Notes: generated by a model from the letters alone, not told the origin. Counted from the stretch's first letter, positions 24,120 through 33,021 are shown. The stretch: DNA of 36,068 bases from Christensenella sp. UBA4263 (GCA_002395225.1 DGWH01000101.1:1-36068), one strand, 5' to 3'. Numbers and translations are program-made.

Positions 24120-24148
24120 AAAGACCTGATCACGGATCAGGTCTTTTT
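24120..24148. terminator. bidirectional terminator between AlaX and the peptidoglycan-binding gene
   Basis: The 12-bp stem AAAGACCTGATC/GATCAGGTCTTT (24120-24131 with 24135-24146) has loop ACG, TTTTT to the right and an A-rich run (24114-24122) that serves the minus strand. Confidence 0.93.
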
Positions 24149-24150
24149 CG

Positions 24151-25791
24151 TCAGTTCATTTTCTTAGTGGTTTCCCAGCCGGCATTAATGGCTTTCTGAT
24201 GGGTGACGGCATAATCGCCGATCGCCTCTGCCCGCGCCATGGGAAGCGGGAAGTGCACGCACAGATGTCCCTTGAAATTGTTGTTGGTGATGTGCTGTGT
24301 GCCATGCGGGGTATTGTGGGTAGAACCGATATAGGTTTTGCCGTCGGAGAAGGTGACCCAGACAACCTTGGGGGTCCAGGTGGTCTTGCCGCCGAAGGCT
24401 TTCAGCATGATGGCGGTATCCTCGGCGGAAATCGGTTCAGCATCCATGTGCTGATCTTTTGTCATGATGCGAAGACGCCAGGTATAGCCGGTGCCAAAAT
24501 CATAAACGGTCACATATTCGCCGTTGCTGTAATTGTTGCGCCAGTTATAGAAGCTGGAGTAGATGACTTTTCCGGCGCTGGCGGTTGTCAGCTGACCGCT
24601 CTTGCTGGAGGATTTGGAGGAATAGGAGGCGTTAATGGCAGCCAGTGTCTTGGCGCCGGCAATGCCATCTGCCATGAGTCCCTTGGATTTCTGGAAATCC
24701 ATAACCGCTTTTTTGGTCTGTGCACCAAAGTTGCCGGTCTGATTTCCGGAGAAAAAGCCGAGGGCGGCCAGCATCTGCTGGAGTTTCTTGACCTCAGTGC
24801 CTTTGGATCCCTCGGTAAGGACAGAGGCCGTGCCGAGAGAGGATGAAACGGTGGTACTGGAGGAACTGGTCGTAACCGTGGTTGTGCTTGAACTGCTTCC
24901 GCTGTTGGAAAGCTTGGTCTGGATGGCGGCAAGGGTCTTTGCCCCGGCAACGCCGTCAGCGGAAAGGCCGTTGGAACGCTGGAAGCTGTAAACGGCTTCC
25001 TTGGTCAGGTTTCCATAGTTGCCGGTCACGGAACCGTCGTAGTAGCCCAGGGCTTTCAGATTCTGCTGAAGGGAACGGACCGCTTCGGATTTCGTCCCCA
25101 GTTTCAGCATGCCGGATGAACTGCTGGATGAGGATGTGGACGAGGAAGAAGAAGAGGAAGAGCTGCTGCTCTTGCTGGAAGAGCTGCTGCCGGAAAGCGC
25201 AGAGGAGATGGAGGCGAGCGTTTTGGTACCTGCAATGCCATCCGGCGAAAGTCCATTGGAGCGCTGGAAAGCAGAGACGGCGGCTTCGGTTTTGCTGCCG
25301 TAATGACCGGTAATGGAACCGTTATAAAATCCAAGTGTGTAAAGATTCTGCTGGAGCTGCCGGACCTGATCGTTCTGGGAACCGTAATGAAGAACGGAAC
25401 CGGATGCAGAGGACGATGAGGAGGAAGAAGCGCTCACGGAAGAGGAGGAACTGGAGGATTCGCCGGAAAAGACGGCGGAGGACTCTAGCGGAATGCCGGC
25501 CGCGGTATACAGTTCCCGCAGCGTATCCTCACCGACAATTCCATCTGCCAGCAGCTTATGCTTCTTCTGGAACTTGATGATGGCCTCTTTTGTACGGGTT
25601 CCGAAATGTCCTGTAATATCCCCGGTATAGAATTTAAGCTGTTTTAAAGCAGACTGAATTGTTGCGATTTCTTCGTTTTCATCGCCCAGACGGAAATTCT
25701 GCGCGAATGCCGTTCCGGTGATGAACAGAAGCAGAGCAAAAACCAGTGCCATATATTTGAAACGACGTGACGCACAAATGCCCATGACCAA
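24151..25791 (-). CDS. secreted protein with four peptidoglycan-binding repeats and an unknown C-terminal domain
   Basis: This protein of about 546 residues has a signal peptide (FKYMALVFALLLFITGTAFA). Four PG_binding_1 repeats follow, each near 65 residues (for example ALKQLKFYTGDITGHFG and LYTLGFYNGSITGHYG), separated by Ser-rich linkers. A final domain of about 140 residues ends THNTPHGTQHITNNNFKGHL and CVHFPLP. The last domain recurs in Clostridia wall proteins as far as I recall, but I cannot name it. It has no LD-transpeptidase signature that I can see. I chose the TTG at 25791, six bases after AAGGAG; ATG 25785 is the alternative, 12 bases away. It is a single-gene unit. Confidence 0.85.
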   Translation of the reverse strand: MVMGICASRRFKYMALVFALLLFITGTAFAQNFRLGDENEEIATIQSALKQLKFYTGDITGHFGTRTKEAIIKFQKKHKLLADGIVGEDTLRELYTAAGIPLESSAVFSGESSSSSSSVSASSSSSSSASGSVLHYGSQNDQVRQLQQNLYTLGFYNGSITGHYGSKTEAAVSAFQRSNGLSPDGIAGTKTLASISSALSGSSSSSKSSSSSSSSSSSTSSSSSSSGMLKLGTKSEAVRSLQQNLKALGYYDGSVTGNYGNLTKEAVYSFQRSNGLSADGVAGAKTLAAIQTKLSNSGSSSSTTTVTTSSSSTTVSSSLGTASVLTEGSKGTEVKKLQQMLAALGFFSGNQTGNFGAQTKKAVMDFQKSKGLMADGIAGAKTLAAINASYSSKSSSKSGQLTTASAGKVIYSSFYNWRNNYSNGEYVTVYDFGTGYTWRLRIMTKDQHMDAEPISAEDTAIMLKAFGGKTTWTPKVVWVTFSDGKTYIGSTHNTPHGTQHITNNNFKGHLCVHFPLPMARAEAIGDYAVTHQKAINAGWETTKKMN

Positions 25792-25822
25792 CTGCGTCTC
25801 CTTTCGATCTTTAATCGGACCA

Positions 25823-25851
25823 ATAATATTACGATTTTTAACAGATGTCAA
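25823..25851 (-). promoter_or_regulatory. promoter for the peptidoglycan-binding protein
   Basis: On the minus strand, TTGACA (25846-25851) and TATTAT (25823-25828) are separated by 17 bp. Five TGTTR-type hexamers surround it (see findings). Confidence 0.85.
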
Positions 25852-25978
25852 CAACAAATTTAACATTTGTAACAATTGCGTAATATTTTCTTAACAAATC
25901 GGAGAGGAGGCAGGATCATGGGCTGTTGTCTTTAACGGTTTGAGAGCGGCAAGCCGAAAAATCGGGGCGGAACCGGGT

Positions 25979-26887
25979 TCAGGTGGCGGTCTGCGAATGG
26001 TTTCGCCGGAATGACCAGCTGGCTTCCTCAAGGCCGATGTCCCGGTGCGTAATGCTGACCGGATAGCTTCCTGCGTGAAGATGTTCATAGAGGGCCTGGG
26101 AAAGGACGACGGAGCGGTGTGCACCGCCGGTGCAGCCGATGGCAATAACCAGCCGGCGTTTTCCCTCGCTCTGATACAGGGGGAGGAGGTAGTCGATCAT
26201 GGGGAACAGATGGGAGAGGAAGGTTTTTGTTTCCTCCTTGCCAAGAACATAGTTCCGGATGGGTTCCTCCAGTCCGGTGTAGGAACGGATGTCCTTAATA
26301 TAATAAGGATTGGGAAGGAAACGGACATCAAAGACGAGATCACTTTCCTTGGGAATGCCGCGCTTGAAGCCGAAAGACATGATTTCAATACGAAGCTTCC
26401 GCGGATTGTGTTCATCTGACAGAAGGGTGTCAAGCTTGGCACAGAGATCCCGGGCAATGAATCCGCCGCTGGAGAGCAGAATATCCGCATGTTCCCGAAG
26501 GGGCTGGAGCATGTCCCGTTCTTTCTCGATGGCCTTTTCTAGGGACATGTTTCCCTGCATCAGGGGATGATCCCTGCGTGTTTCCTTATAGCGGTCAATG
26601 AGCGTTTCCGTATCACAGTCAAGGAACAGGATGGAAACAAGGTGCTTCTTCCGTGCGTTGTCAATGGCGGTGAGAACGAGTTCTGCGTCAAAGAATGCGC
26701 CGCTGCGGGAGTCGACACCCAGGACGACGGTGGACGGGGCCATTTCGACCTGGTCAAACAGGGAAAACACCTGCGAGAGGAGGAGAGGGGGCAAATTGTC
26801 CATGCACTGGGATCCCGTGTCTTCCAGATGGTGCAGAACCGTGCTTTTTCCGGCACCGGACATACCGGTGACAATCAGAAACTTCAT
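25979..26887 (-). CDS. rapZ: RNase adapter/nucleotide-binding protein RapZ (YvcJ)
   Basis: This 302-residue P-loop protein has Walker A GMSGAGKST (8-16) and the conserved D-NLPP of QCMDNLPPLLL. Its C-terminal RapZ domain contains IGCTGGAHRSVV. In E. coli RapZ controls glucosamine-6-phosphate synthesis through small-RNA decay; Bacillota homologues (YvcJ) bind nucleotides, with roles in competence and cell wall metabolism. The start at 26887 overlaps the murB stop by four bases, after GGAGG, so the two are coupled. whiA, its common downstream partner, is not here. No clear terminator is seen in the 103-base spacer. Confidence 0.93.
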   Translation of the reverse strand: MKFLIVTGMSGAGKSTVLHHLEDTGSQCMDNLPPLLLSQVFSLFDQVEMAPSTVVLGVDSRSGAFFDAELVLTAIDNARKKHLVSILFLDCDTETLIDRYKETRRDHPLMQGNMSLEKAIEKERDMLQPLREHADILLSSGGFIARDLCAKLDTLLSDEHNPRKLRIEIMSFGFKRGIPKESDLVFDVRFLPNPYYIKDIRSYTGLEEPIRNYVLGKEETKTFLSHLFPMIDYLLPLYQSEGKRRLVIAIGCTGGAHRSVVLSQALYEHLHAGSYPVSITHRDIGLEEASWSFRRNHSQTAT

Positions 26888-27873
26888 CGCGCAAATCCTC
26901 CGGGTTGTTCGTTTTCGCCAAGGATGCGAATTTCAGGTTCAAGAGAAAAACCGGTCCGCGAGAAAACCGTGTTGCGGACGTAGTCCATCAGGGTCAGAAT
27001 TTCCGAGGCAGTGGCGCTGCCGAGATTGACGATAAAGCCGCAGTGCTTTTCACTTACCTGTGCCTGCCCGATGGTGAAGCCGCGAAGACCGGATTCATCA
27101 ATCAGCTTTGCCGCGAAAGCACCCTGGGGCCGCTTGAAGGTACTGCCGGCACTGGGGAAATTCAGCGGCTGCTTTTCCCGGCGCTGAACGGCAATCGTGT
27201 TCATTTTTTCCCGGATGGTGTCCGGATCACCGGATGGCAGGAAAAGGGTGGCGGAGGTGATGATGTGGGGCATGGACATGAACGAACTTTGCCGGTAGGC
27301 GAACGTAAGCATCCCTCCCGGAATGGTGACCAGTTCACCGGTGTCGATGGAGACGGCGGAAACATCCGAGACCAGCTCCCCGATTTCCCCGCCATAGGCC
27401 CCGGCGTTCATGAGAATGGCTCCGCCCAGGGTTCCGGGAATGCCGGAGAGCGGTGCCAGTCCGTCAAGCCCGTGGTCAGCGGCAAACTGGGCGAGAGAGG
27501 AGAGCGAGATTCCGGCATCGGCATGAATAAAGGAACCGTTCTGTGCTTTCCCTGCCTGCGCGGAAGGCTCGGAATTGGTGATCTGGGCGGATTCGGAAAC
27601 ATTATTGAATAAGGAAGAAATCCGGATGACAATTCCGCGGATTCCACCATCACGAACCAGGAGGTTGGATCCGTTCCCGATGACGACGTGAGAAATGCCG
27701 TAACGATGGATAAAAGCCAGGACGGCCTGAAGCTCCGCAACGGAGGAAATGTCCACCAGACAGTCAGCGGGACCGCCGACCCGGAAGGTCGTGCAGGCGG
27801 ACATGGGAATGTCCCGGTGGATGTGGGCAGGCGAGATGCCTGCAGAGGGAAGCAAATCATAAACAGAAGACAT
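26884..27873 (-). CDS. murB: UDP-N-acetylenolpyruvoylglucosamine reductase MurB
   Basis: This 329-residue flavoenzyme reduces UDP-GlcNAc-enolpyruvate to UDP-MurNAc in peptidoglycan precursor synthesis. FAD-binding signatures are VIGNGSNLLVRDGG and PGTLGGAILMNAGAYGGEI. The catalytic Ser is in PSAGSTFKRP and the acidic residue is in LEPEIRILG near the C-terminus. It matches the shorter Gram-positive type. ATG 27873 is six bases after AGGAGG. Overlap with rapZ (ATGA) is a widespread arrangement. Confidence 0.95.
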   Translation of the reverse strand: MSSVYDLLPSAGISPAHIHRDIPMSACTTFRVGGPADCLVDISSVAELQAVLAFIHRYGISHVVIGNGSNLLVRDGGIRGIVIRISSLFNNVSESAQITNSEPSAQAGKAQNGSFIHADAGISLSSLAQFAADHGLDGLAPLSGIPGTLGGAILMNAGAYGGEIGELVSDVSAVSIDTGELVTIPGGMLTFAYRQSSFMSMPHIITSATLFLPSGDPDTIREKMNTIAVQRREKQPLNFPSAGSTFKRPQGAFAAKLIDESGLRGFTIGQAQVSEKHCGFIVNLGSATASEILTLMDYVRNTVFSRTGFSLEPEIRILGENEQPGGFAR

Positions 27874-27927
27874 GATGATCCTCCTGATGATTGAAAATGA
27901 AAACTGTCCTCAATAAAAGCAGAGCAT

Positions 27928-27956
27928 ATTTTACCTGATTTGATGGTGGGATACAA
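27928..27956 (-). promoter_or_regulatory. promoter for murB-rapZ
   Basis: On the minus strand, TTGTAT (27951-27956) and TAAAAT (27928-27933) are separated by 17 bp, about 55 bases before the murB start. Confidence 0.7.
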
Positions 27957-28098
27957 GTCAAAAGCGGATTTACCCTGAGCGCTTGACAGAGAGACACATG
28001 CCGAAACCATCCGCGGAGGATCATGCTCAAAATCCGAACAATTTTTCAGCAGATCAAACAAAAGGAAGGGAATTATGGCGCATTCCGGAAAGGATTTG

Positions 28099-28127
28099 TT
28101 GACGGTGCAGGGGAATCGTGATAGAAT
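28099..28127 (+). promoter_or_regulatory. promoter of the ABC importer operon
   Basis: TTGACG (28099-28104) and TAGAAT (28122-28127) are separated by 17 bp, with an extended TGA before the -10 box. The leader is about 35 nt. Confidence 0.85.
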
Positions 28128-28166
28128 GCACAAAGATTTCCGAACATTGAGGAGGGAAAAGGCAGA

Positions 28167-29003
28167 ATGATGAACGGTTTGCGCAAACGCATGTGGCTGC
28201 TGCTGATTTTGCCGGGCGCCTTTTTTGTAACCGTGTTTATGCTGATTCCCCTGTTTTCCATTCTGTTATCTACCTTATTCTCCGAGAGCACATTTACGCT
28301 GGGAAACTATGGCCGGCTGGTGCAGAGCACGTATTTTCAGCAGGTATTTGGCCGCAGTGTGCGGCTGAGTCTCCTCAGTACGCTGCTGTGTGCCCTTCTG
28401 GGCTTTCCCTGCGCCTATTACATCAGCCGTTACTCAAAACGCAAGGGCATGATGATGGCGCTGGCGGTGTTTCCCATGTTTACCAGTCCGGTGATTCGTT
28501 CCTTCAGCTGGATGGTCATTCTGGGACGGAAGGGAATCGTGAATCAGTTTCTGGTAGGACTGGGGCTGTTTTCCCGGCCGCAGTCGCTGCTGTACAACGA
28601 GTTTTCCATGACGGTTGGATTTGTGCAGCTGTTTCTGCCTCAGATGATCCTTTCGCTCCTTGGGGTAATGGACTCCATTCCGGAGGATCTGACGGAGGCG
28701 GCAGGCAGTCTGGGCGCCACACGCTTTGTTGCCTTTCTGCGCATCGTTTTTCCGCTGAGTGTTTCCGGTCTGGTCACCGGTGCCGTACTGGTTTTTACCG
28801 GCTGCATGACGGCTTACACAACGCCCCAGCTGCTGGGCGCGACGGATACACAGGTTCTTTCCACCATGGTTTATCAGTATGCCATGAGTCTGCGTGACTG
28901 GGTACAGGCATCTGCCGTTGCCATGGTCATGATTGTGGTGACCATGCTGATTTCAGGCATTTTCAACCGGCTGAGCCGGAAAATCAATCCCATGGCAGCG
29001 TAA
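28167..29003 (+). CDS. ABC transporter permease, PotB-like
   Basis: This 278-residue inner-membrane permease has six predicted helices. The EAA loop TEAAGSLGATRFVAFLRIVF (about 174-193) docks the ATPase. The family imports polyamines or other small cationic or organic solutes; PotB, YdcU and thiamin or phosphonate permeases are close relatives. ATG 28167 (or 28170) follows GGAGGG at about 11 bases, a rather long spacing. It is the first gene of a four-gene operon. The ATPase begins 24 bases after its stop. Confidence 0.9.
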   Translation: MMNGLRKRMWLLLILPGAFFVTVFMLIPLFSILLSTLFSESTFTLGNYGRLVQSTYFQQVFGRSVRLSLLSTLLCALLGFPCAYYISRYSKRKGMMMALAVFPMFTSPVIRSFSWMVILGRKGIVNQFLVGLGLFSRPQSLLYNEFSMTVGFVQLFLPQMILSLLGVMDSIPEDLTEAAGSLGATRFVAFLRIVFPLSVSGLVTGAVLVFTGCMTAYTTPQLLGATDTQVLSTMVYQYAMSLRDWVQASAVAMVMIVVTMLISGIFNRLSRKINPMAA

Positions 29004-29027
29004 TCCATGGCAAGGGAGGCGGATGAA

Positions 29028-30065
29028 ATGGCACTGCTGGAGCTGGAACATATTACGGCCGGCTATGAGAAAAACATCATCCTGCGGGATTTTAATCTGA
29101 AAGTGGAACGGGGACAGTTTGTCAGTCTCCTGGGTTCCTCCGGATGCGGCAAAACAACGACCCTTCGTCTGATTGCCGGATTCTCACAGCCCAATGAAGG
29201 ACGCATTGTCTTTGACGGGAAGGACATTACGCATGTGCCGCTTCACCGGCGGAATTTTGGCTTCGTCTTCCAGAGCTATGCGCTTTTTCCGCACATGACG
29301 GTATTTGACAACGTGGCTTTTGGCCTGAAAATGCGAAAAGTCCCGAAGGAGGAAATGAAGCGGCGCGTCATGGAGATGCTGGCACTGGTGGACCTGACGG
29401 GCTTTGAGGGGCGGTATCCCAGAGAGATGAGCGGCGGACAGCGGCAGCGGGTGGCACTGGCACGGGCCATGGTGATCCGGCCGGACCTGATGCTCTTTGA
29501 TGAGCCGCTGTCCAATCTGGATGCCAAGCTGCGGGTAAAAATGCGGGTGGAGATCCGCCGAATTCAGCAGGAGCTGGGATTTACCGCCATCTATGTCACG
29601 CATGATCAGGAGGAGTGCTTTGCTATTTCTGATCAGGTGGCCATTATGAACGGCGGGGTTATTGAACAGATGGACAGCCCGGCCCATATTTTCAACAGCC
29701 CGAACACGGAGTTCATTGCAAGATTTGTCGGTTTTGAAAACTTCTTTAATCTGACCCGCAGAGGCGGTGCCCTGCAGACGGAGAGCGGACTGGCCCTGAA
29801 AGTGACCAGAGAGGTGTCCGGGGACCGGTTCAGGGCGTGCATTCGTCCGGAGGATGTGGTGCTGTATCCGGGGGACACGCAGGGAGAAAACAGGATTGAA
29901 GGGGAAGTGCTGGTGACCACCTTCCTGGGCAGGAACATCCAGTACAATGTACGCACGGCCATTGGTGAATTTGTGATCCGGGCCGGACAGGAACAGGCTT
30001 ATTCGGTCGGCTCCCGTGTTTCGCTGGAGCTGAGCGCGAATAAAATAATACTCATTCGTTCATAA
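29028..30065 (+). CDS. ABC transporter ATP-binding protein, PotA-like
   Basis: This 345-residue ATPase energises the importer. It has Walker A GSSGCGKTT, signature MSGGQRQRVALARA, Walker B LMLFDEPLSNLD and switch His in VTHDQEE. A C-terminal TOBE-type domain (about 240-345; RPEDVVLYPGD) follows. The ATG at 29028 (MALLELEHI) is eight bases after GGGAGG (29014-29019). The architecture is that of the CUT1/Pot (spermidine/putrescine-like) ATPases. The substrate depends on the binding protein. Confidence 0.93.
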   Translation: MALLELEHITAGYEKNIILRDFNLKVERGQFVSLLGSSGCGKTTTLRLIAGFSQPNEGRIVFDGKDITHVPLHRRNFGFVFQSYALFPHMTVFDNVAFGLKMRKVPKEEMKRRVMEMLALVDLTGFEGRYPREMSGGQRQRVALARAMVIRPDLMLFDEPLSNLDAKLRVKMRVEIRRIQQELGFTAIYVTHDQEECFAISDQVAIMNGGVIEQMDSPAHIFNSPNTEFIARFVGFENFFNLTRRGGALQTESGLALKVTREVSGDRFRACIRPEDVVLYPGDTQGENRIEGEVLVTTFLGRNIQYNVRTAIGEFVIRAGQEQAYSVGSRVSLELSANKIILIRS

Positions 30066-30087
30066 GTGGAAACAGGAGGAAATAACG

Positions 30088-31137
30088 ATGAAAAAGTTGA
30101 CCGTTCTTCTTCTGGCACTGGTTCTTGTGCTGACCGCTGCCTGCATGGCTTCGGCTGAGGATAAGCCCTATGCCGGCCAGACACTGACCATCAGCACCTT
30201 TGCATTTAATGCCGAGCTGCTGCAGAAAAACATCTATGATCCCTTTATGGAAAAGACCGGCTGCACCATCGTGGCAGACGGCGCATCCAACGCGGTTCGC
30301 GTGACGAAGCTGGCCGAGGCCGCTGAGGGTGAATACGACGTGGTCATCATTGGCGACATGTTCGTCAAGCAGCTGATGGCCGAGGGCAAGATTGACAAGC
30401 TGGACAGTGCCAAACTGACCAACCTGGGCTCGATCTATGAAAACGCCAGGGCGCCCATGGGCGAGGGATACGGTCCTGCCTATACCTTCAACCGTCTTGG
30501 CATCGTGTATGATCCGGCTGCCTGCCCGGTTGAAATCAAGAGTTTCGCGGATCTGTGGAATCCGGAACTGAAAGACTATATTGCCATTCCGGCGATTACC
30601 AATACCTCCGGACCGCTGTTCTATTACGGTGTGGCGGCGGCCTTTGGTCTTGAACCGGGCAAGGACGACGATGCGATTTTTGCCAAACTGGCCGAACTCA
30701 AGCCTAATGTCAAGAGCACCTATACCTCTGCGAACAACACTATTACCATGCTGAACCAGGGTGAGGTCTGTGCAGCGGTTCTCCTTGACTATTCCTACAC
30801 CTCTGCCAAGAGCGCCAATCCGGATTATGTCTGGGTCAATCCTGCCGAGGGTCTGTACGGCGGCTATAACATGCTGAACGTCGTGACCGGAAGCAAGAAC
30901 AAGGAACTGGCGGAACTGTTCATTGACTTCTACCTCAGCTATGATGTCCAGTATGCCGAGGCTATGGACGGCGTTGACAGCCCTGTCCGCACCGACATCG
31001 TGCTGGATGAGGAGCATGCCCAGAACTTCACCTATGGCGACATGGTCAGCCAGCTGATTCTCCCCGACTGGGATTTCGTGACGGAAAAACTGGCCGGCTG
31101 GACCGAAAAGTGGAACGAGACCTTCAGCGTTCAGTAA
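30088..31137 (+). CDS. ABC transporter substrate-binding protein, PotD-like
   Basis: This 349-residue extracytoplasmic protein has an N-terminal signal (KKLTVLLLALVLVLTAA). The cut may be after ASA; LTAAC resembles a lipobox only loosely, so lipid anchoring is uncertain. The mature part is of the bacterial solute-binding type (SBP_bac_8/PotD-like; YDVVIIGDMFVKQLM, NRLGIVYDPAACPVEIKSFADLW). The pocket has no obvious set of acidic residues specific for polyamines that I can define. It lies 22 bases after the ATPase, with GGAGG before ATG 30088. It is likely the most abundant component. Confidence 0.9.
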   Translation: MKKLTVLLLALVLVLTAACMASAEDKPYAGQTLTISTFAFNAELLQKNIYDPFMEKTGCTIVADGASNAVRVTKLAEAAEGEYDVVIIGDMFVKQLMAEGKIDKLDSAKLTNLGSIYENARAPMGEGYGPAYTFNRLGIVYDPAACPVEIKSFADLWNPELKDYIAIPAITNTSGPLFYYGVAAAFGLEPGKDDDAIFAKLAELKPNVKSTYTSANNTITMLNQGEVCAAVLLDYSYTSAKSANPDYVWVNPAEGLYGGYNMLNVVTGSKNKELAELFIDFYLSYDVQYAEAMDGVDSPVRTDIVLDEEHAQNFTYGDMVSQLILPDWDFVTEKLAGWTEKWNETFSVQ

Positions 31138-31148
31138 AATAAAAAACC

Positions 31149-31173
31149 GCACCGGCCGTGACAGGTTCGGTGC
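31149..31173 (+). other. hairpin in the binding protein-permease spacer
   Basis: GCACCG pairs with CGGTGC (31149-31154 with 31168-31173) in the 135-base spacer, without a T-tract. It could stabilise or process the mRNA after the binding protein gene. Confidence 0.35.
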
Positions 31174-31272
31174 AGTTCAGGGAAAATCCTTGTGCGGGGA
31201 AAACGCTTCCGGTATTCGGGGACGTTTTCCCCTGCTTCAGAAGCGGAGAACAGATCAGAGAGGGGAACGGAC

Positions 31273-32058
31273 ATGAAAGGAAGACACCATTTCGCATTGG
31301 GATTTATCACTTTTTTGGTCTATGTCTTTCTGATCGGCCCACTGCTGATTATCATGGCAGCCTCATTTGGTGAACAGAATGCGCTGGTCTTCCCCGGAAA
31401 GGGCTTTACCCTGAAATGGTATGCCCAGGTCTTTCAGATGGGGTCATTTATCCGTGCCGCGCAGCTGTCCCTTTTCATTGCCTTTGCGGCGACGGCTATT
31501 GCTCTCCTTTTTGGGGTGCCTGCTGCCTATGCTATCAACCGTTACCGATTTCCCGGAAAGAACCTGGTCAAGACGCTGTTTCTTTCCCCAGTTCTGATTC
31601 CCTGCATCGTCCTGGGCTTTATCATGCTGCGGTATGTGGTGAATCAGTGGAAACTGTCCGTGATTCCCAGTCTGCTCATCGGCCATACGCTTCTGTCCGT
31701 TCCTTATGTGATGCGGGTCATTACCTCCTCGCTGGCGAACTTTGATTTTGCCGTGGAGGAGGCAGCCGGCAGCCTGGGGGCGTCCAGGGGCTATGCGTTT
31801 TTCCATATCGTTCTGCCGAATATCAAGAGCGGAATTGCCTCCGCCTGTGTCATGGCGGTCATCAATTCATTTAACAATGTGTCGCTGTCCACATTTCTGA
31901 CGGCGCCGGGGGTCAGCATGCTGCCCATTGAGATCATGGGATATGTGGAGTATCATTTCGATCCCACGATCGCCGCACTTGCCACGGTGATGATGCTGGT
32001 AACGCTGGGCGTCATGCTGCTGATTGAAAAAACACTGGGACTGCAGACAGTTGTATAA
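31273..32058 (+). CDS. ABC transporter permease, PotC-like
   Basis: This 261-residue permease has six predicted helices and the EAA loop EEAAGSLGASRGYAFFHIV. It pairs with the first permease to form the channel. The ATG at 31273 (MKGRHHFALGFITF) is eight bases after GAGAGGGG (31257-31264). Longer readings into 31192 have no ribosome binding site. Its location after the binding protein gives the order permease-ATPase-binding protein-permease, instead of the potABCD order. Confidence 0.9.
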   Translation: MKGRHHFALGFITFLVYVFLIGPLLIIMAASFGEQNALVFPGKGFTLKWYAQVFQMGSFIRAAQLSLFIAFAATAIALLFGVPAAYAINRYRFPGKNLVKTLFLSPVLIPCIVLGFIMLRYVVNQWKLSVIPSLLIGHTLLSVPYVMRVITSSLANFDFAVEEAAGSLGASRGYAFFHIVLPNIKSGIASACVMAVINSFNNVSLSTFLTAPGVSMLPIEIMGYVEYHFDPTIAALATVMMLVTLGVMLLIEKTLGLQTVV

Positions 32059-32076
32059 CCAACCTAAACAGTTCTG

Positions 32077-32104
32077 AGCCTTTGTCAGGAACAAGGGCTT
32101 TTTT
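32077..32104 (+). terminator. terminator of the ABC importer operon
   Basis: The 9-bp stem (one G-T pair) AGCCTTTGT/ACAAGGGCT (32077-32085 with 32091-32099) has a 5-nt loop and T-run. Confidence 0.88.
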
Positions 32105-32118
32105 CATTCCCGGGAGAT

Positions 32119-33021
32119 TTATTCCATGAGAATCCGGGGATCCTGCAGGGCGGCGCCTTCCTGTGCGACAATCCTGGCGGCAACCCGGTTGGCCAGTTCC
32201 ACGGATCGGACCAGCGGCCAGTCTCTTGAGAGCCCCAGCAGGACAGCACCTGCATGCGCATCACCGGCGCCGATGGTATCCACGATCCGTTCGGCGGGCA
32301 CACCGGGAATCAGGCAGGGATCACCTGCCTTTTCAAGAACCAGGGCACCGTCGGCACCCAGCGTCACGATGACGGGCCGCCCGGTTTGCCGGCAGAGCAT
32401 GTTGATGGCTGCATCGAGGGAATCGGTCCCGGCCAGCTGGAGGGCTTCCTTCCGATTCAGGTGAAGGATGGGATGAAGCGCAAAAAGCTGCGCGGTCCTT
32501 TCGCGGGGAATACGGACACCCCGCGGCCCGGGGGCATAAAACAGATTCTGCACACGGGCCTGTTTCAGCCAGCGGGTCAGTTCCGGTCCGTTTTTCTCTT
32601 CGATTTCAAGTCCGCATACATAGGCATAATCAAACGGCTGGTTTTCAAAAGGCGTCATCCATTCGGGAGAGAAGGTGTATTCGGCGCCGTGAATGGAAAG
32701 AAATGTGCGCTCGCCGTCCGGTTCCACCAGACAGTAACAGCAGCCGTTTTCGGCATCGGGCAGCAGAACCGGGGAGACCCAGGGCAGGGGACGGAGGGCC
32801 TGATGCACCCAGGGACCAAAGACTCCCTGCATGCCGATGGGGGTGACAAACCTGACCTCGGCGCCTCCGTGCCCGAGAATATTGGCCACATTGCAGGCAC
32901 AGCCGCCCAGCCGGAACTGCTGCGAAGTGGGATGCAGGTTTTCCTCACGTTTCGGCAAATGCTCCACGCGGATAATGACATCGACACAGGAAGAGCCGAG
33001 TACAAGAACATGTTTACGCAT
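32119..33021 (-). CDS. PfkB family carbohydrate/nucleoside kinase
   Basis: This 300-residue ribokinase-like kinase has an N-terminal substrate lid (VLGSSCVDVIIRVEHLPKREEN), a GG motif FRLGGCACNVA and the C-terminal catalytic signature DTIGAGDAHAG with catalytic Asp. The substrate (ribose, fructose, pseudouridine or another nucleoside) cannot be told from motifs. The ATG at 33021 (MRKHVLVLGSS) has AAAGGA upstream. The longer frame to 33171 runs through its own promoter. Divergent from the M20/amidohydrolase pair, which suggests, without proof, a shared salvage pathway. Confidence 0.88.
   Translation of the reverse strand: MRKHVLVLGSSCVDVIIRVEHLPKREENLHPTSQQFRLGGCACNVANILGHGGAEVRFVTPIGMQGVFGPWVHQALRPLPWVSPVLLPDAENGCCYCLVEPDGERTFLSIHGAEYTFSPEWMTPFENQPFDYAYVCGLEIEEKNGPELTRWLKQARVQNLFYAPGPRGVRIPRERTAQLFALHPILHLNRKEALQLAGTDSLDAAINMLCRQTGRPVIVTLGADGALVLEKAGDPCLIPGVPAERIVDTIGAGDAHAGAVLLGLSRDWPLVRSVELANRVAARIVAQEGAALQDPRILME

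Noticed and set aside
25104..25460. Tandem repeat array
   Set aside because: The repetition is Ser-rich linker coding sequence in the peptidoglycan-binding gene, not a non-coding repeat or CRISPR.
28075..28170. 31-codon frame with a good ribosome binding site, overlapping the start of the first importer permease by ATGA
   Set aside because: The best promoter for the operon (28099-28127) lies inside it, so most transcripts would lack its start; not strong enough to call as a gene.
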